Source: Chitinophaga rupis
GTDB taxonomy: Bacteria > Bacteroidota > Bacteroidia > Chitinophagales > Chitinophagaceae
Assembly: GCF_900109685.1 (NCBI RefSeq)
Contig: NZ_FOBB01000001.1
Span: 248,001 to 312,000 of the forward strand
DNA length: 64,000 bases
Direction of reading: 5' to 3'
The position numbers and the translations under genes were made by a program. Numbering within the stretch: position 1 is the first letter of the stretch; each line of letters starts with the position of its first letter. The notes beneath the pieces are model-generated. The model did no database searches. It was given only the letters and a program-made list of their open reading frames with translations, and was not told the origin of the DNA. This document shows positions 35,135 through 43,625 of this stretch, one piece after another.

Positions 35135-36520
35135 TTATTGCTGATCCCACCACACACGGTCCGTAAGCTTGGCGCTCTGCTGTGGCTGCGGGTTAGAGAT
35201 CACTTCCACCTGCGGGTATAACAGGCGGCGCGGCACCTCTGAAGAGCCATTCAGCACTTTCTTTATTACCGGGAACCCGGTCCTTCTCCAATCCGTAAAA
35301 TTCTCTACAGATAAAAAGTTAGCAGTGCTCTTTTCTTCCATAATACGTTGCAGCGCATTTGTAGCAGTTAGCGTACCACGTGCGGTCATATAGGTGCTTA
35401 CAGCACCGCTGGTTACGCCCAGCTTTGTCATGTGCGACAGTATGGCCTGCTGGTAAATAGGCTGCGCTGCTGCAAAACCTGATTTAATGAAGGTGGCTTC
35501 CGCTCTCAGGAACAAGGCCTCCGAATAATTCACCACATAATTGTAGGCATTAGCGCCCTGGTAAAAATCGCTGGGGCGGGAGTAGGCTTCCAGGCTGCCC
35601 AGCGCCGATCCTATCTGCCGGCCGGTATATAAACCCGTTTCTTTTGCAGGTTTTACCATATAGGTTAACCGGGGATCATTACGCGCTTTTAAGGTATCTA
35701 TAAAACCGGATGCCAGTATAAAGGTAGATCCCGGTAAAAAGGTCTGGAACCAGATATTTTCCTGCCCTTCAATACCCTGGTAAGGGAATTTCAGGTCATC
35801 ATCATTAGCAGTCATGCCCTTGTCCAGCGCCTGTAATGCAAGATCTGCCTGGGTGGCGGCATTATAACCCGGCGCTTTGGTAAGGTGCATGTAAAAGCGC
35901 GCTTTTAAGGTATAGGCCAGCCGTTGCCATTTATCCATATCTCCTTTGTACAGATAATCATCATCTCCCGGTACTATAACACCTTGTTTGGCAATGTCCG
36001 CAATGGCATCGTCCAGCAGTTGCTGAATACCTTTATAAATATCTTCCTGTTTGTCATACACCGGTGTATAGTTACCGGCGCCGGCCAGCGCCTGCGTGAA
36101 AGGAATGTCCCCCCACAGATCAGTACCTTGTCCCCAGCAGAATGCTTCCAGTATTTTAGCAATGGCTGAATAATTCGTATTCCCGTTTAGGGTAGCCACG
36201 GAATCCAGCCGCGCCAGGTTATTCAGGCAGGTGGCATATAGAACGGTCCAGTCGCCGTTCATATCCGATTGCACCATAAAATAAGTGCCGGAATTAGGTA
36301 CGGGCTGGTTTAGCGCCATGGTTTGCAGGTACTCCTGTATAATGGTAGATACATTGCCGGCGTATAATGACTGTGTAACCACCAGCTCTGCAGGCGCCAG
36401 TATCAACGGTTCCTGCACAGAGGAAGGGCGGTTAGGATCCTTATTCACATCAATGAATTTCTTACAGCCACCCGCCAGAAGGCAACCCGCTATTGCAATG
36501 ATATATATTACTTTGTTCAT
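35135..36520 (-). CDS. SusD/RagB-like lipoprotein (SusD-like_2 type)
   Basis: Surface nutrient-binding lipoprotein of 461 residues, lipobox LAGGC at about residue 19 followed by KKFIDVNKDPNRPSS, the usual start of the SusD-like_2 subgroup. Characteristic parts are FCWGQGTDLWGDIPFTQAL near 140 and the C-terminal EALFLRAEATFIKSGF; NFTDWRRTGFP near the end. It begins 18 bases after the SusC gene and forms the second nutrient-uptake pair of the window. No hydrolase, sigma or FecR is attached, so its ligand is not evident. Confidence 0.94.
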   Translation of the reverse strand: MNKVIYIIAIAGCLLAGGCKKFIDVNKDPNRPSSVQEPLILAPAELVVTQSLYAGNVSTIIQEYLQTMALNQPVPNSGTYFMVQSDMNGDWTVLYATCLNNLARLDSVATLNGNTNYSAIAKILEAFCWGQGTDLWGDIPFTQALAGAGNYTPVYDKQEDIYKGIQQLLDDAIADIAKQGVIVPGDDDYLYKGDMDKWQRLAYTLKARFYMHLTKAPGYNAATQADLALQALDKGMTANDDDLKFPYQGIEGQENIWFQTFLPGSTFILASGFIDTLKARNDPRLTYMVKPAKETGLYTGRQIGSALGSLEAYSRPSDFYQGANAYNYVVNYSEALFLRAEATFIKSGFAAAQPIYQQAILSHMTKLGVTSGAVSTYMTARGTLTATNALQRIMEEKSTANFLSVENFTDWRRTGFPVIKKVLNGSSEVPRRLLYPQVEVISNPQPQQSAKLTDRVWWDQQ

Positions 36521-36538
36521 GACAGTTCAATTAAGTTT

Positions 36539-39500
36539 TTAGAAACTTACTTTCAAGGTAAAGTTCACAGAACGTGAGGTGGGCGTAGAGAATGAATACA
36601 TACCCTGTGATCCGCTGGAAGAGCCAAAGGAGCTTACTTCCGGATCGCCGCCGGTAAAGTGCGGACTATAGATCCACAGGTTACGCCCGGTTACAATGAG
36701 CGAAGCTGACCTTACAAAGCTGTTCGGGAAAAGCGATCTTCCAAAATCATAGCTCAGGCTAATGGTACGCAGCTTTACATAAGTACCATCCTGTATCACG
36801 GATTCTGTTACCGCGCTTAAACGGCGCCAGTAATCCTGCCCGGTTACCATGGTAGTATTAGCTTTGTTGTCTGATGCATTGATGCCTTCCACTACCCGGT
36901 CGGCGCGGTCTTCCGTTGCTTTGGGCGTACCATAAAAATATCCATAGCCGTCTACGTTATTCTGTATATCACCGCCCTTTTTCATGTCAAACAAAAAGCT
37001 CAGGCTAAACTGTTTATACCGGAAGGTGTTGGAGATGCCCCCCATCCAGTCAGGGTTAATATCCCCTATTACACCGGTGGAATCAGAGAAGGGCAAACCG
37101 GCATCATCTATCAGCAGCTGCCCGCTAGCCGTTCTTTTAAACAACGTACCTACAATTGCACCGTAAGGCTGGCCTACAATAATGCTGGTAAAACCATTCC
37201 CTATCTGTGACTGGCCGTTGTAAATGGCTAATACTTTATTACGGATGCGGGTGAAATTGATCGTCATATCCCAGCTGAAATCCTTGCTTTGCACCGGTTT
37301 GGCATTCAGTAATATTTCAAGCCCCTTGTTCTGCATTTGCGCAGAGTTTACGGTAGTACCGGCATAACCGGTAGAGGGCGCAATAGGCACACCGGGAATA
37401 ATACCGTCTTTTGTTTTACGTACAAAGTAAGAAGCTTCCAGCCCTAAGCGGTTGCGGAAAAAGTTAGTTTCCAAACCTACTTCAAACTCATTCAGGCGTT
37501 CATTTTTCAGGCTGGGGTTACCCAGCGTTTGGCTCAGCAAATACCCCGTTTGTCCCTGGAAGGGGAAAGCATAGTTGGTAAAAATAATACCAGCTACCCC
37601 GGCAGCATCGCCACTGCCCTGTGGCAGCTGGTAAGGCGTATTCAACTGGTACGGGCGTACGTTATCATTACCCACCGTTGCATAAGACAAACGGATCTTA
37701 CCAAAATTCATTACATCTGTTACAGCCGGTGATAATAGCTCAGAGAACACAAAACTGCCGGCTACAGAACCGTAAGGGTAAAAGCTCTTATCCTGTGATA
37801 ATACGGAGCTACCGTCATAACGGCCTGTAAGTGACAGGATGAACATCCGCTTCCAGTCCACATTGGCTTGCGCATAAAAACCAACTTTACGGCTCTGGTA
37901 ATGCGTTTCATTATATGCGATGGAAGATGCCTGGCCAATGTTATCAAAATCATCAATATTCAAACCCGTACCCTTTGCATACTCTGTTTGGTTATACGCA
38001 GAGTATACGTTATTACCCAGCAGCAGGTTCAGGTTAAAGTCGCCCACATCTTTAGTAGCGTTTACAATAAAGTCGTGGTTAAACTGGCGGTAGTTTAGAT
38101 TCTGCTCAATAATACGGCCCGCGGGGTTTGCAGAAGATCCCCTGGATTCGCGGTACTTATCCTGTTCAGAATAAATATCCGCACCCATTCTTTCCGTTAT
38201 CGTTAACCAGTTGGTAGGCGTATAGTGCAGCGTTACAACCGGTATAAAGCGGTTTACGGTTGCTTTGTTATAAATATTATCCAGCACCCAGTAAGGATTG
38301 TTCCTTGAATAACGGTACACGCGCTGGGTACCATCTGCATTCTCATAGGGCAGCGGATTCCAGGAAATAGGCGCGGTAAGCACCGTCCAGATGGGCGCTT
38401 CCAGGATATAACCTTCCGGCAAACGATCGTTCTGCGAGCTGGAATAGTTTAGCTGGAAAGTGCTGGTCAGGTTATTTAATATTTTGGTATTGTATTTTGC
38501 AAACAGTGCATGCCGGTCATAATCCGTTTTGGGAGTGGTACCGGTCTGCTTCAGGTAAGAGTACGACAGGAAGTAGTCTGACAAACCATTACCGCCATTC
38601 ACACTCACGGTGCTGTTGCTGGTAATGCCTGTTTTAAAAAAGTCTTTAGCCTGGTTATACTTTTTTAACTTTTGCCCGTTCACCGTTAAAGTATCCATTA
38701 ACGGACCCCAGGAGCTGCTGGTCTTTTTATCCTCACCATTAAAATATTCATATCGTTTGGTAACGGTATTGTATTCACCCTGGGCATATTTATCCTGCAC
38801 TTCCGGCAGCCAGGGTGTTTCAAAAGAAACATCCTGTGAAAATGTCACGGAAGGTTTTTTAGTGACCGCACTCCCGCTTTTGGTAGTGATCATAATAACA
38901 CCCCTTGCACCGGCAGAGCCGTACAACGCCGTAGCAGCAGCACCTTTCAGCACGCTGATGTTCTCAATAATAGCCGGATCAATATCCGCTAAGCGGTTGG
39001 TACCCGGGCCGGAATTGAGGTTGCCTGTTTCATCGTTATTCACCGGCACCCCGTCTACAATGATCAGTGCCTGGTTCTCCCCATAAAAGGAGGTAGCGCC
39101 GCGTATTACAATGCGGGATGAGCTGCCCGGCGTACCGGAAGAGCTGGTGATCTGCACGCCGGCTACCTTGCCGGATAATGCATTTACAATGTTGGGCTCC
39201 TTGGCTTCTACCAGGGTAGCGCCTTTCACTTCCTGCGTGCTGTAAGTGAGCGCACGCTTTTCGCGCTTAACACCCAAAGCAGTTACGACTACTTCATTCA
39301 GCTCTTTTTTGTTTTCAGTAAGTGTAATGGTAACAGTGGTTTGATTGGCTACGTTCACCCGGGCCGGATCAAATCCAATGGCAGTTACTTCCAGTACAGC
39401 GTTAGCTTCCACGCTGAGCTCAAAAGTGCCATCGGCGCCTACAGTGGTGCCTTTACTGCTGTGTTGGATCTTAATGGTAGCGCCAATTACAGGGTTCCCG

Positions 39501-39607
39501 GCTTGATCGGTTACTTTACCTTTAAGCGGAACAGATTGTGCATAGACGCGCATTCCCACACAGCATACGATTGCTATTATGAATAGCAGATACGGCTTAG
39601 GATTCAT
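36539..39607 (-). CDS. SusC/RagA TonB-linked outer-membrane transporter
   Basis: Outer-membrane transporter of 1022 residues. Signal peptide (KPYLLFIIAIVCCVGMRVYAQ), carboxypeptidase-regulatory-like domain (about 25-105; LKGKVTDQAGNPVIGATIKI), TonB box/plug (NEVVVTALGVKREKRAL, GATSFYGENQALIIVDGVPV, ISVLKGAAATALYGSAGARGVIMITTK) and C-terminal barrel. No STN domain. It is only distantly similar to the SusC of the sulfur-type locus. Upstream lies a 309-base region with palindromes, then a LysR gene on the same strand. Confidence 0.96.
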   Translation of the reverse strand: MNPKPYLLFIIAIVCCVGMRVYAQSVPLKGKVTDQAGNPVIGATIKIQHSSKGTTVGADGTFELSVEANAVLEVTAIGFDPARVNVANQTTVTITLTENKKELNEVVVTALGVKREKRALTYSTQEVKGATLVEAKEPNIVNALSGKVAGVQITSSSGTPGSSSRIVIRGATSFYGENQALIIVDGVPVNNDETGNLNSGPGTNRLADIDPAIIENISVLKGAAATALYGSAGARGVIMITTKSGSAVTKKPSVTFSQDVSFETPWLPEVQDKYAQGEYNTVTKRYEYFNGEDKKTSSSWGPLMDTLTVNGQKLKKYNQAKDFFKTGITSNSTVSVNGGNGLSDYFLSYSYLKQTGTTPKTDYDRHALFAKYNTKILNNLTSTFQLNYSSSQNDRLPEGYILEAPIWTVLTAPISWNPLPYENADGTQRVYRYSRNNPYWVLDNIYNKATVNRFIPVVTLHYTPTNWLTITERMGADIYSEQDKYRESRGSSANPAGRIIEQNLNYRQFNHDFIVNATKDVGDFNLNLLLGNNVYSAYNQTEYAKGTGLNIDDFDNIGQASSIAYNETHYQSRKVGFYAQANVDWKRMFILSLTGRYDGSSVLSQDKSFYPYGSVAGSFVFSELLSPAVTDVMNFGKIRLSYATVGNDNVRPYQLNTPYQLPQGSGDAAGVAGIIFTNYAFPFQGQTGYLLSQTLGNPSLKNERLNEFEVGLETNFFRNRLGLEASYFVRKTKDGIIPGVPIAPSTGYAGTTVNSAQMQNKGLEILLNAKPVQSKDFSWDMTINFTRIRNKVLAIYNGQSQIGNGFTSIIVGQPYGAIVGTLFKRTASGQLLIDDAGLPFSDSTGVIGDINPDWMGGISNTFRYKQFSLSFLFDMKKGGDIQNNVDGYGYFYGTPKATEDRADRVVEGINASDNKANTTMVTGQDYWRRLSAVTESVIQDGTYVKLRTISLSYDFGRSLFPNSFVRSASLIVTGRNLWIYSPHFTGGDPEVSSFGSSSGSQGMYSFSTPTSRSVNFTLKVSF

Positions 39608-39763
39608 GACGACTTAGATTTTAGTTTTGGTTCACAGTTGTTTCATTGTTCTTCATTGTTCGGGGAAACCAGCTTTGCTGCTTGTTGGCAGGCAGCAACG
39701 TACTATTATCATCCAATGGATAAAGCACTCAACATGTATACGACATTATAAATAAAAAGAATT

Positions 39764-39860
39764 ATAGATAATTTCCCCCTTTCATACTGTAGTGCCATAA
39801 AATTATCTATTGCCTCAACAAATGCCTTTATTGATCTTTACCTAAGATACTCATATCTTA
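39764..39860. promoter_or_regulatory. Two palindromes upstream of the second susC
   Basis: ATAGATAATTT (39764-39774) pairs with AAATTATCTAT (39800-39810), and TAAGATA (39843-39849) pairs with TATCTTA (39854-39860) around CTCA. Both lie in the 309-base gap between the susC start (39607) and the LysR stop (39917). The short-spaced second one looks like a protein-binding site; the first could be an operator pair or a hairpin. I see no full TAnnTTTG box here. Confidence 0.4.
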
Positions 39861-39916
39861 ACCAGTTTTTCTCCGATGCGTTAAAATCAGGTAAAATTCC
39901 GGTTAATATGTGTCTA

Positions 39917-40825
39917 TTAAGCAATGGTAAGCACAGATAGCTGCAGCCAGTAGCGCATCATATCCAATTGGGTGGTGGTGACCTTTGTTTTGTCGTAAGC
40001 GAGGTACAGCGTGTTCCCGGTAGTGGCAATGCCGGGCCACAGCTCCTTCAGCGGCCCCTGTGCCAGCAGGTCTTTTACCAGGTAATCAGCAATAATGGAA
40101 ACGCCCTCCCCATGCACCAGGGAGCTGATAATGGCATCAAAATCGGGAATGATAAATTGCGGTTTTACAGAAGGTCTTTTACGGAAATTCTCTAACCAGA
40201 AGCGGCGAATGATCATCAGGTCACTACTGTAGGCAAACCAGTTTTGCATGAGCAGCCATTCTTCAGCCTTATCCAGCTCACCGTTATCAAGATGCTGCTC
40301 AAACTCCATGGCATTTAACCCTGCATTAGCTACCAGCAAAAATTTTTCATGCATAGCCGGTTCATATATAATATTAGGCAGCTCCAGCTGTTTGGTGGAA
40401 ATTAAAAAATGCAGCTCCCCCTTGGTAAGGCGGGGCACCAGGTCTTTGGTAACGCCAAATTCCGCTACAATAGGCGCCGGCAGCTGGCTGATATGGGGGG
40501 CCAGCATGGCGTTAAAAAATTCTTTGGGCGCGCCAATGCTGGTTAGCGGCAGCCGCTTGCTTAAACAATCATGCCGGAAATGCGTTTCTACATTTTCCAG
40601 CTTCTCCACCGCTTCAATGATCTGGGTGTAGAACAGCTTGCCGTAATCAGTTGGCACCATTTTACGTGGCTTACGTTCAAACAGCTGCTGACCTATGTAG
40701 CTTTCCAGGGATGAGAGGTGCTGGCTTACATTAGGCTGGGAGATCAGCAGCTCCTGCGCAGCGCCGGTTAAGGTACCGGTTTGGTAAATCGCTTTAAAGG
40801 TGCGGTACCACTCAAAGTTGATCAT
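39917..40825 (-). CDS. LysR-family transcriptional regulator
   Basis: A 302-residue LTTR. The winged helix-turn-helix lies at about 3-62 (FKAIYQTGTLTGAAQELLISQPNVSQHLSSLESYIGQQLFERKPRK), joined by a helix to the effector-binding domain (about 95-300). It is divergent from the SDR gene, 118 bases apart, the classical arrangement for an LTTR that controls its neighbour, and the gap contains two palindromes of the CTATAAA type. The effector is unknown. Confidence 0.94.
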   Translation of the reverse strand: MINFEWYRTFKAIYQTGTLTGAAQELLISQPNVSQHLSSLESYIGQQLFERKPRKMVPTDYGKLFYTQIIEAVEKLENVETHFRHDCLSKRLPLTSIGAPKEFFNAMLAPHISQLPAPIVAEFGVTKDLVPRLTKGELHFLISTKQLELPNIIYEPAMHEKFLLVANAGLNAMEFEQHLDNGELDKAEEWLLMQNWFAYSSDLMIIRRFWLENFRKRPSVKPQFIIPDFDAIISSLVHGEGVSIIADYLVKDLLAQGPLKELWPGIATTGNTLYLAYDKTKVTTTQLDMMRYWLQLSVLTIA

Positions 40826-40834
40826 AGGGCAAAA

Positions 40835-40884
40835 CTATAAATAAATTTATAGCAAGCCATAAATCAAACTATTTTATTTATAGG
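40835..40884. promoter_or_regulatory. Paired palindromic operators between lysR and SDR
   Basis: Site 1: CTATAAA (40835-40841), TAAA, TTTATAG (40846-40852), a perfect palindrome nine bases upstream of the LysR start codon. Site 2: CCATAAAT (40857-40864) and ATTTATAGG (40876-40884), spaced by 11 bases and fitting the T-N11-A pattern of LysR sites. Half-sites TTTATAG are shared, so both probably bind the LysR protein. Confidence 0.55.
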
Positions 40885-40943
40885 AAATTCATCCGGACCT
40901 TTACACCCGGAAATTGATAACAACTTAAATAAACACTTATAAA

Positions 40944-41738
40944 ATGGACTTACAGTTAAAAGGCAAAACAGCCTTCATCAGCGGTTCCACACAGGGCATT
41001 GGTTTTGCCATTGCCAAACAGCTGCTGCAGGAAGGCGCCACCGTTACTATTAACGGCAGATCACAACAGAAAGTAGATGAATCAGTAGCAAAGCTGAACC
41101 AACAGGTACCCGGAGCCAAAGCAGCCGGTATAGCAGCCGATTTTTCCAAAGCCGCAGAAGTAGATCAACTGATCGCCAGGCTGGGCGCTGTAGACATCCT
41201 CGTTAACAACGCCGGTATTTTTGAGCCCAAACCCTTTACAGAAATTACCGATGCAGAATGGCTGCGCTTTTTTGAGGTGAATGTATTAAGCGGTGTACGT
41301 ATGTCCCGCGCACTGTTCCCCAAAATGCTGGAAAAGAACTGGGGCCGCATCATTTTTATTTCCAGTGAATCATCCATTCTCATCCCGGAAGAAATGATCC
41401 ATTACGGTACTACCAAAACCGCGCAGCTGTCCATTAGCCGCGGTCTGGCAGAGCTGACCAAAGGCACCGGCGTAACGGTGAACAGTGTGCTGCCCGGCCC
41501 TACCCGCTCTGAAGGGGTGGAAGAATTTATAAAACAGATAGGCGCTTCCAAAAACATAACAGAGCAGGAAGTAGAAGCAGATTTCTTTAAAACCATGCGC
41601 CCTTCTTCCCTCATACAACGTTTTGCCGGTGTGGATGAAATAGCCAACCTGGTCACCTATGTAGCCAGCCCGCTCTCGGCCGCAACCAACGGCGCCGCCC
41701 TGCGTGCAGACGGCGGTCTTGTAAGATCAATTATATAG
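40944..41738 (+). CDS. Short-chain dehydrogenase/reductase
   Basis: NAD(P)-dependent oxidoreductase of 264 residues, classical SDR fold: cofactor loop GSTQGIG at 14-20, NNAG at 88-91, catalytic Ser around 141-144 and Tyr154-x3-Lys158. Arg39 after the second beta strand (INGRS) suggests NADPH preference. Substrate unknown; proteins annotated as FabG-like or 3-oxoacyl reductases are similar. Divergent from a LysR gene that probably regulates it. Confidence 0.93.
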   Translation: MDLQLKGKTAFISGSTQGIGFAIAKQLLQEGATVTINGRSQQKVDESVAKLNQQVPGAKAAGIAADFSKAAEVDQLIARLGAVDILVNNAGIFEPKPFTEITDAEWLRFFEVNVLSGVRMSRALFPKMLEKNWGRIIFISSESSILIPEEMIHYGTTKTAQLSISRGLAELTKGTGVTVNSVLPGPTRSEGVEEFIKQIGASKNITEQEVEADFFKTMRPSSLIQRFAGVDEIANLVTYVASPLSAATNGAALRADGGLVRSII

Positions 41739-41762
41739 GTAGTATATCCGGGCTAAATAAAA

Positions 41763-41849
41763 GAATGTAAAAGTGGGATGTTGCGTAGATGGCTTAATCC
41801 CTGGCGTAGCAGTATTCCACTTTTACATTTATGATCTTACATTCTATTA
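41763..41849. repeat. Intergenic palindromic repeat, family ATG-1, copy 2
   Basis: ATGTAAAAGTGG (41765-41776) pairs perfectly with CCACTTTTACAT (41817-41828). The right flank continues as the reverse complement of ATCATAAATGTAAAAGT plus GAATGTAA, the shared outer part of copies at 13672 and 55210, while the 40-base centre differs. It sits 25 bases after the SDR stop codon. Confidence 0.78.
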
Positions 41850-41895
41850 GTCCCGTTCCCTTCTTCCAGTAACATTCCATCATAACTTTTTTATC

Positions 41896-43173
41896 ATGAA
41901 ATATTTGCAAAAGCAGGTGCTGCTTTTGTTGGGGATCCTTTTTGCCGGATCCGTAACAAAAGCGCAGCAGGGCTTTGACCCAGCACGCCTGGCCCGTATT
42001 GACAGCTTAATTACCCGCCACATTAACGCGCAGCATATACCCGGCGCCACTGCGCTGATCATCCGTAATGGGCAGATCGTATTCAACAAAGCATTTGGCT
42101 ACGCAGATGCAGCCGCTAAAAAACCCATGCAAACCAACAGCATTTTCCGTATCGCCTCCCAGTCCAAAGCCATTACCAGCCTGGCGGTAATGATGCTGTG
42201 GGAGGAAGGGAAGTTCCTGCTGGACGACCCGGTATCCGATTACATTCCTGCATTTAAAAATCCGCGGGTACTGCTGCATTTTAATGCAGCAGACAGCAGC
42301 TACACCACCCGCCCGGCCAGCAGGGAAATAACCATCCGCGACCTGCTGCGCCAAACTTCCGGCATTGCATACCCGGCCATTTTCAGCGATCCAGCCATGT
42401 GGGCTATTTATACCAAAGCCGGTATTCCCAGCGGTATTGGCACTACGCAGTCCACCCTTAAAGAAAAGATGGCCTTACTGGCGCAAATGCCTTTACAGCA
42501 TGATCCCGGCGCCGCTTTCACCTACGGCATTAATACCGATCTGTTAGGCTACCTGGTAGAGATCTGGAGCGGGCAGCCGTTTGATGTTTTCCTGCGCAAA
42601 CGGGTCTTTGAGCCGCTGGAAATGACGGATACCTGGTTTCATTTACCTGCCGGCCTGCAAAACCGTTTGGTAACCTTATATGAAAGTAAGGGCAAAGCGC
42701 TGCTGCCGGTAACCCACCCAATTTATGAAGGCGTAGATCCCCTGTTCCCTAACCTGGGCGGCACCTATTTATCCGGTGGGGCAGGCTTAAGCTCCACGGT
42801 GGCGGATTATGCAAAGTTCCTGTCGCTTTACTTAAATAAGGGTGTGTATAAGAATAAAAGATTGCTGGGCCGCAAAACAGTGGAACTGATGCTTACCAAC
42901 CAGCTTACAGATAGTATGCGCATTTCACCGCTGCCGCCGCAGCCGGAAAACTTTCAATTCAGCCTGGCCGGTTTTGCGCTGGAAACCGCAAAGAACAATT
43001 ACCTGCTGCCCTTTAGTACCGGCGCCTTTGGCTGGGGCGGCGCTTTTAATACACATTACTGGGCCGACCCGCAGGAACAGCTGGTAGGGCTGCTGTTCAC
43101 ACAGGAATACCTTTCCCCGTACTGGCGTATTGGTGAGGAGTTTAAAGTAGCGGTATACCAGGCCATAAAATAA
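41896..43173 (+). CDS. Exported serine hydrolase of the class C beta-lactamase family
   Basis: A 425-residue protein with signal peptide (KYLQKQVLLLLGILFAGSVTKA) and the penicillin-binding-protein-like hydrolase fold. Nucleophile Ser88 with Lys91 in ASQSKAITS; the Tyr-x-Asn element is in FTYGINTDLLGYLVE; a third motif is near GAFGWGGAFNT. Such proteins are often esterases or D-amino-acid peptidases, and the length and lack of strong AmpC features argue against a true lactamase. Upstream lies the palindromic repeat; downstream a second inverted repeat and two terminators. Confidence 0.9.
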   Translation: MKYLQKQVLLLLGILFAGSVTKAQQGFDPARLARIDSLITRHINAQHIPGATALIIRNGQIVFNKAFGYADAAAKKPMQTNSIFRIASQSKAITSLAVMMLWEEGKFLLDDPVSDYIPAFKNPRVLLHFNAADSSYTTRPASREITIRDLLRQTSGIAYPAIFSDPAMWAIYTKAGIPSGIGTTQSTLKEKMALLAQMPLQHDPGAAFTYGINTDLLGYLVEIWSGQPFDVFLRKRVFEPLEMTDTWFHLPAGLQNRLVTLYESKGKALLPVTHPIYEGVDPLFPNLGGTYLSGGAGLSSTVADYAKFLSLYLNKGVYKNKRLLGRKTVELMLTNQLTDSMRISPLPPQPENFQFSLAGFALETAKNNYLLPFSTGAFGWGGAFNTHYWADPQEQLVGLLFTQEYLSPYWRIGEEFKVAVYQAIK

Positions 43174-43187
43174 TGATGGGCTAATAT

Positions 43188-43283
43188 GCTAATGTGCCGG
43201 TATATTTTGCCGGTATAGGGTTTTAAAATGCATTCGCCAACCTGGCATATAATAAGGTCATTATCAAAACCCGGCACATTAGC
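43188..43283. repeat. Inverted repeat with 13-bp perfect arms
   Basis: GCTAATGTGCCGG (43188-43200) is exactly complementary to 43271-43283, 70 bases apart. It starts 15 bases after the serine hydrolase stop codon. Copies of GCTAATGTGC words are common intergenic elements in this phylum; only one copy is seen here. Confidence 0.75.
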
Positions 43284-43382
43284 AACCCGCTCCCCTAGCA
43301 GGTTTCCTTCCAATCCTTAACCGGCGATTAACTACTCATGGACCAGGAAAGGGCTAATATTGTGCATCATCAAGCGATTTAC

Positions 43383-43463
43383 AACACCTGTAAGGTGTTT
43401 GTTTTTGGGTTTTCATAACGTGAATATTAGTGTAACCGCCTCTTTAGGCGGTTTTCTATTTTG
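43383..43463 (+). terminator. Two successive rho-independent terminators
   Basis: AACACC/GGTGTT (43383-43399) with a T-rich tail, then ACCGCC/GGCGGT (43435-43452) followed by TTTTCTATTTT. Together they insulate the efflux operon from the serine hydrolase gene. The remainder of 43284-43625 shows nothing else I can name. Confidence 0.75.
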
Positions 43464-43625
43464 GATGAACCCTATGCGCAAATGTTTGTTAATAGTAGTT
43501 ATAGTATTCTAAGCTGTTTTTAAGGCGCCTCTTAAAATACCCTTAAAATCAGTGCTGCATAACAAGGCGAGCATGAACTTTGTTAAACTTATCCCGGTTA
43601 TCTAAAAATGTGGTAAACTATTAGC

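Noticed and set aside
41896..43173. AmpC beta-lactamase
   Set aside because: Motifs fit the wider serine hydrolase family, but nothing specific to AmpC is present and many such proteins are esterases or peptidases.
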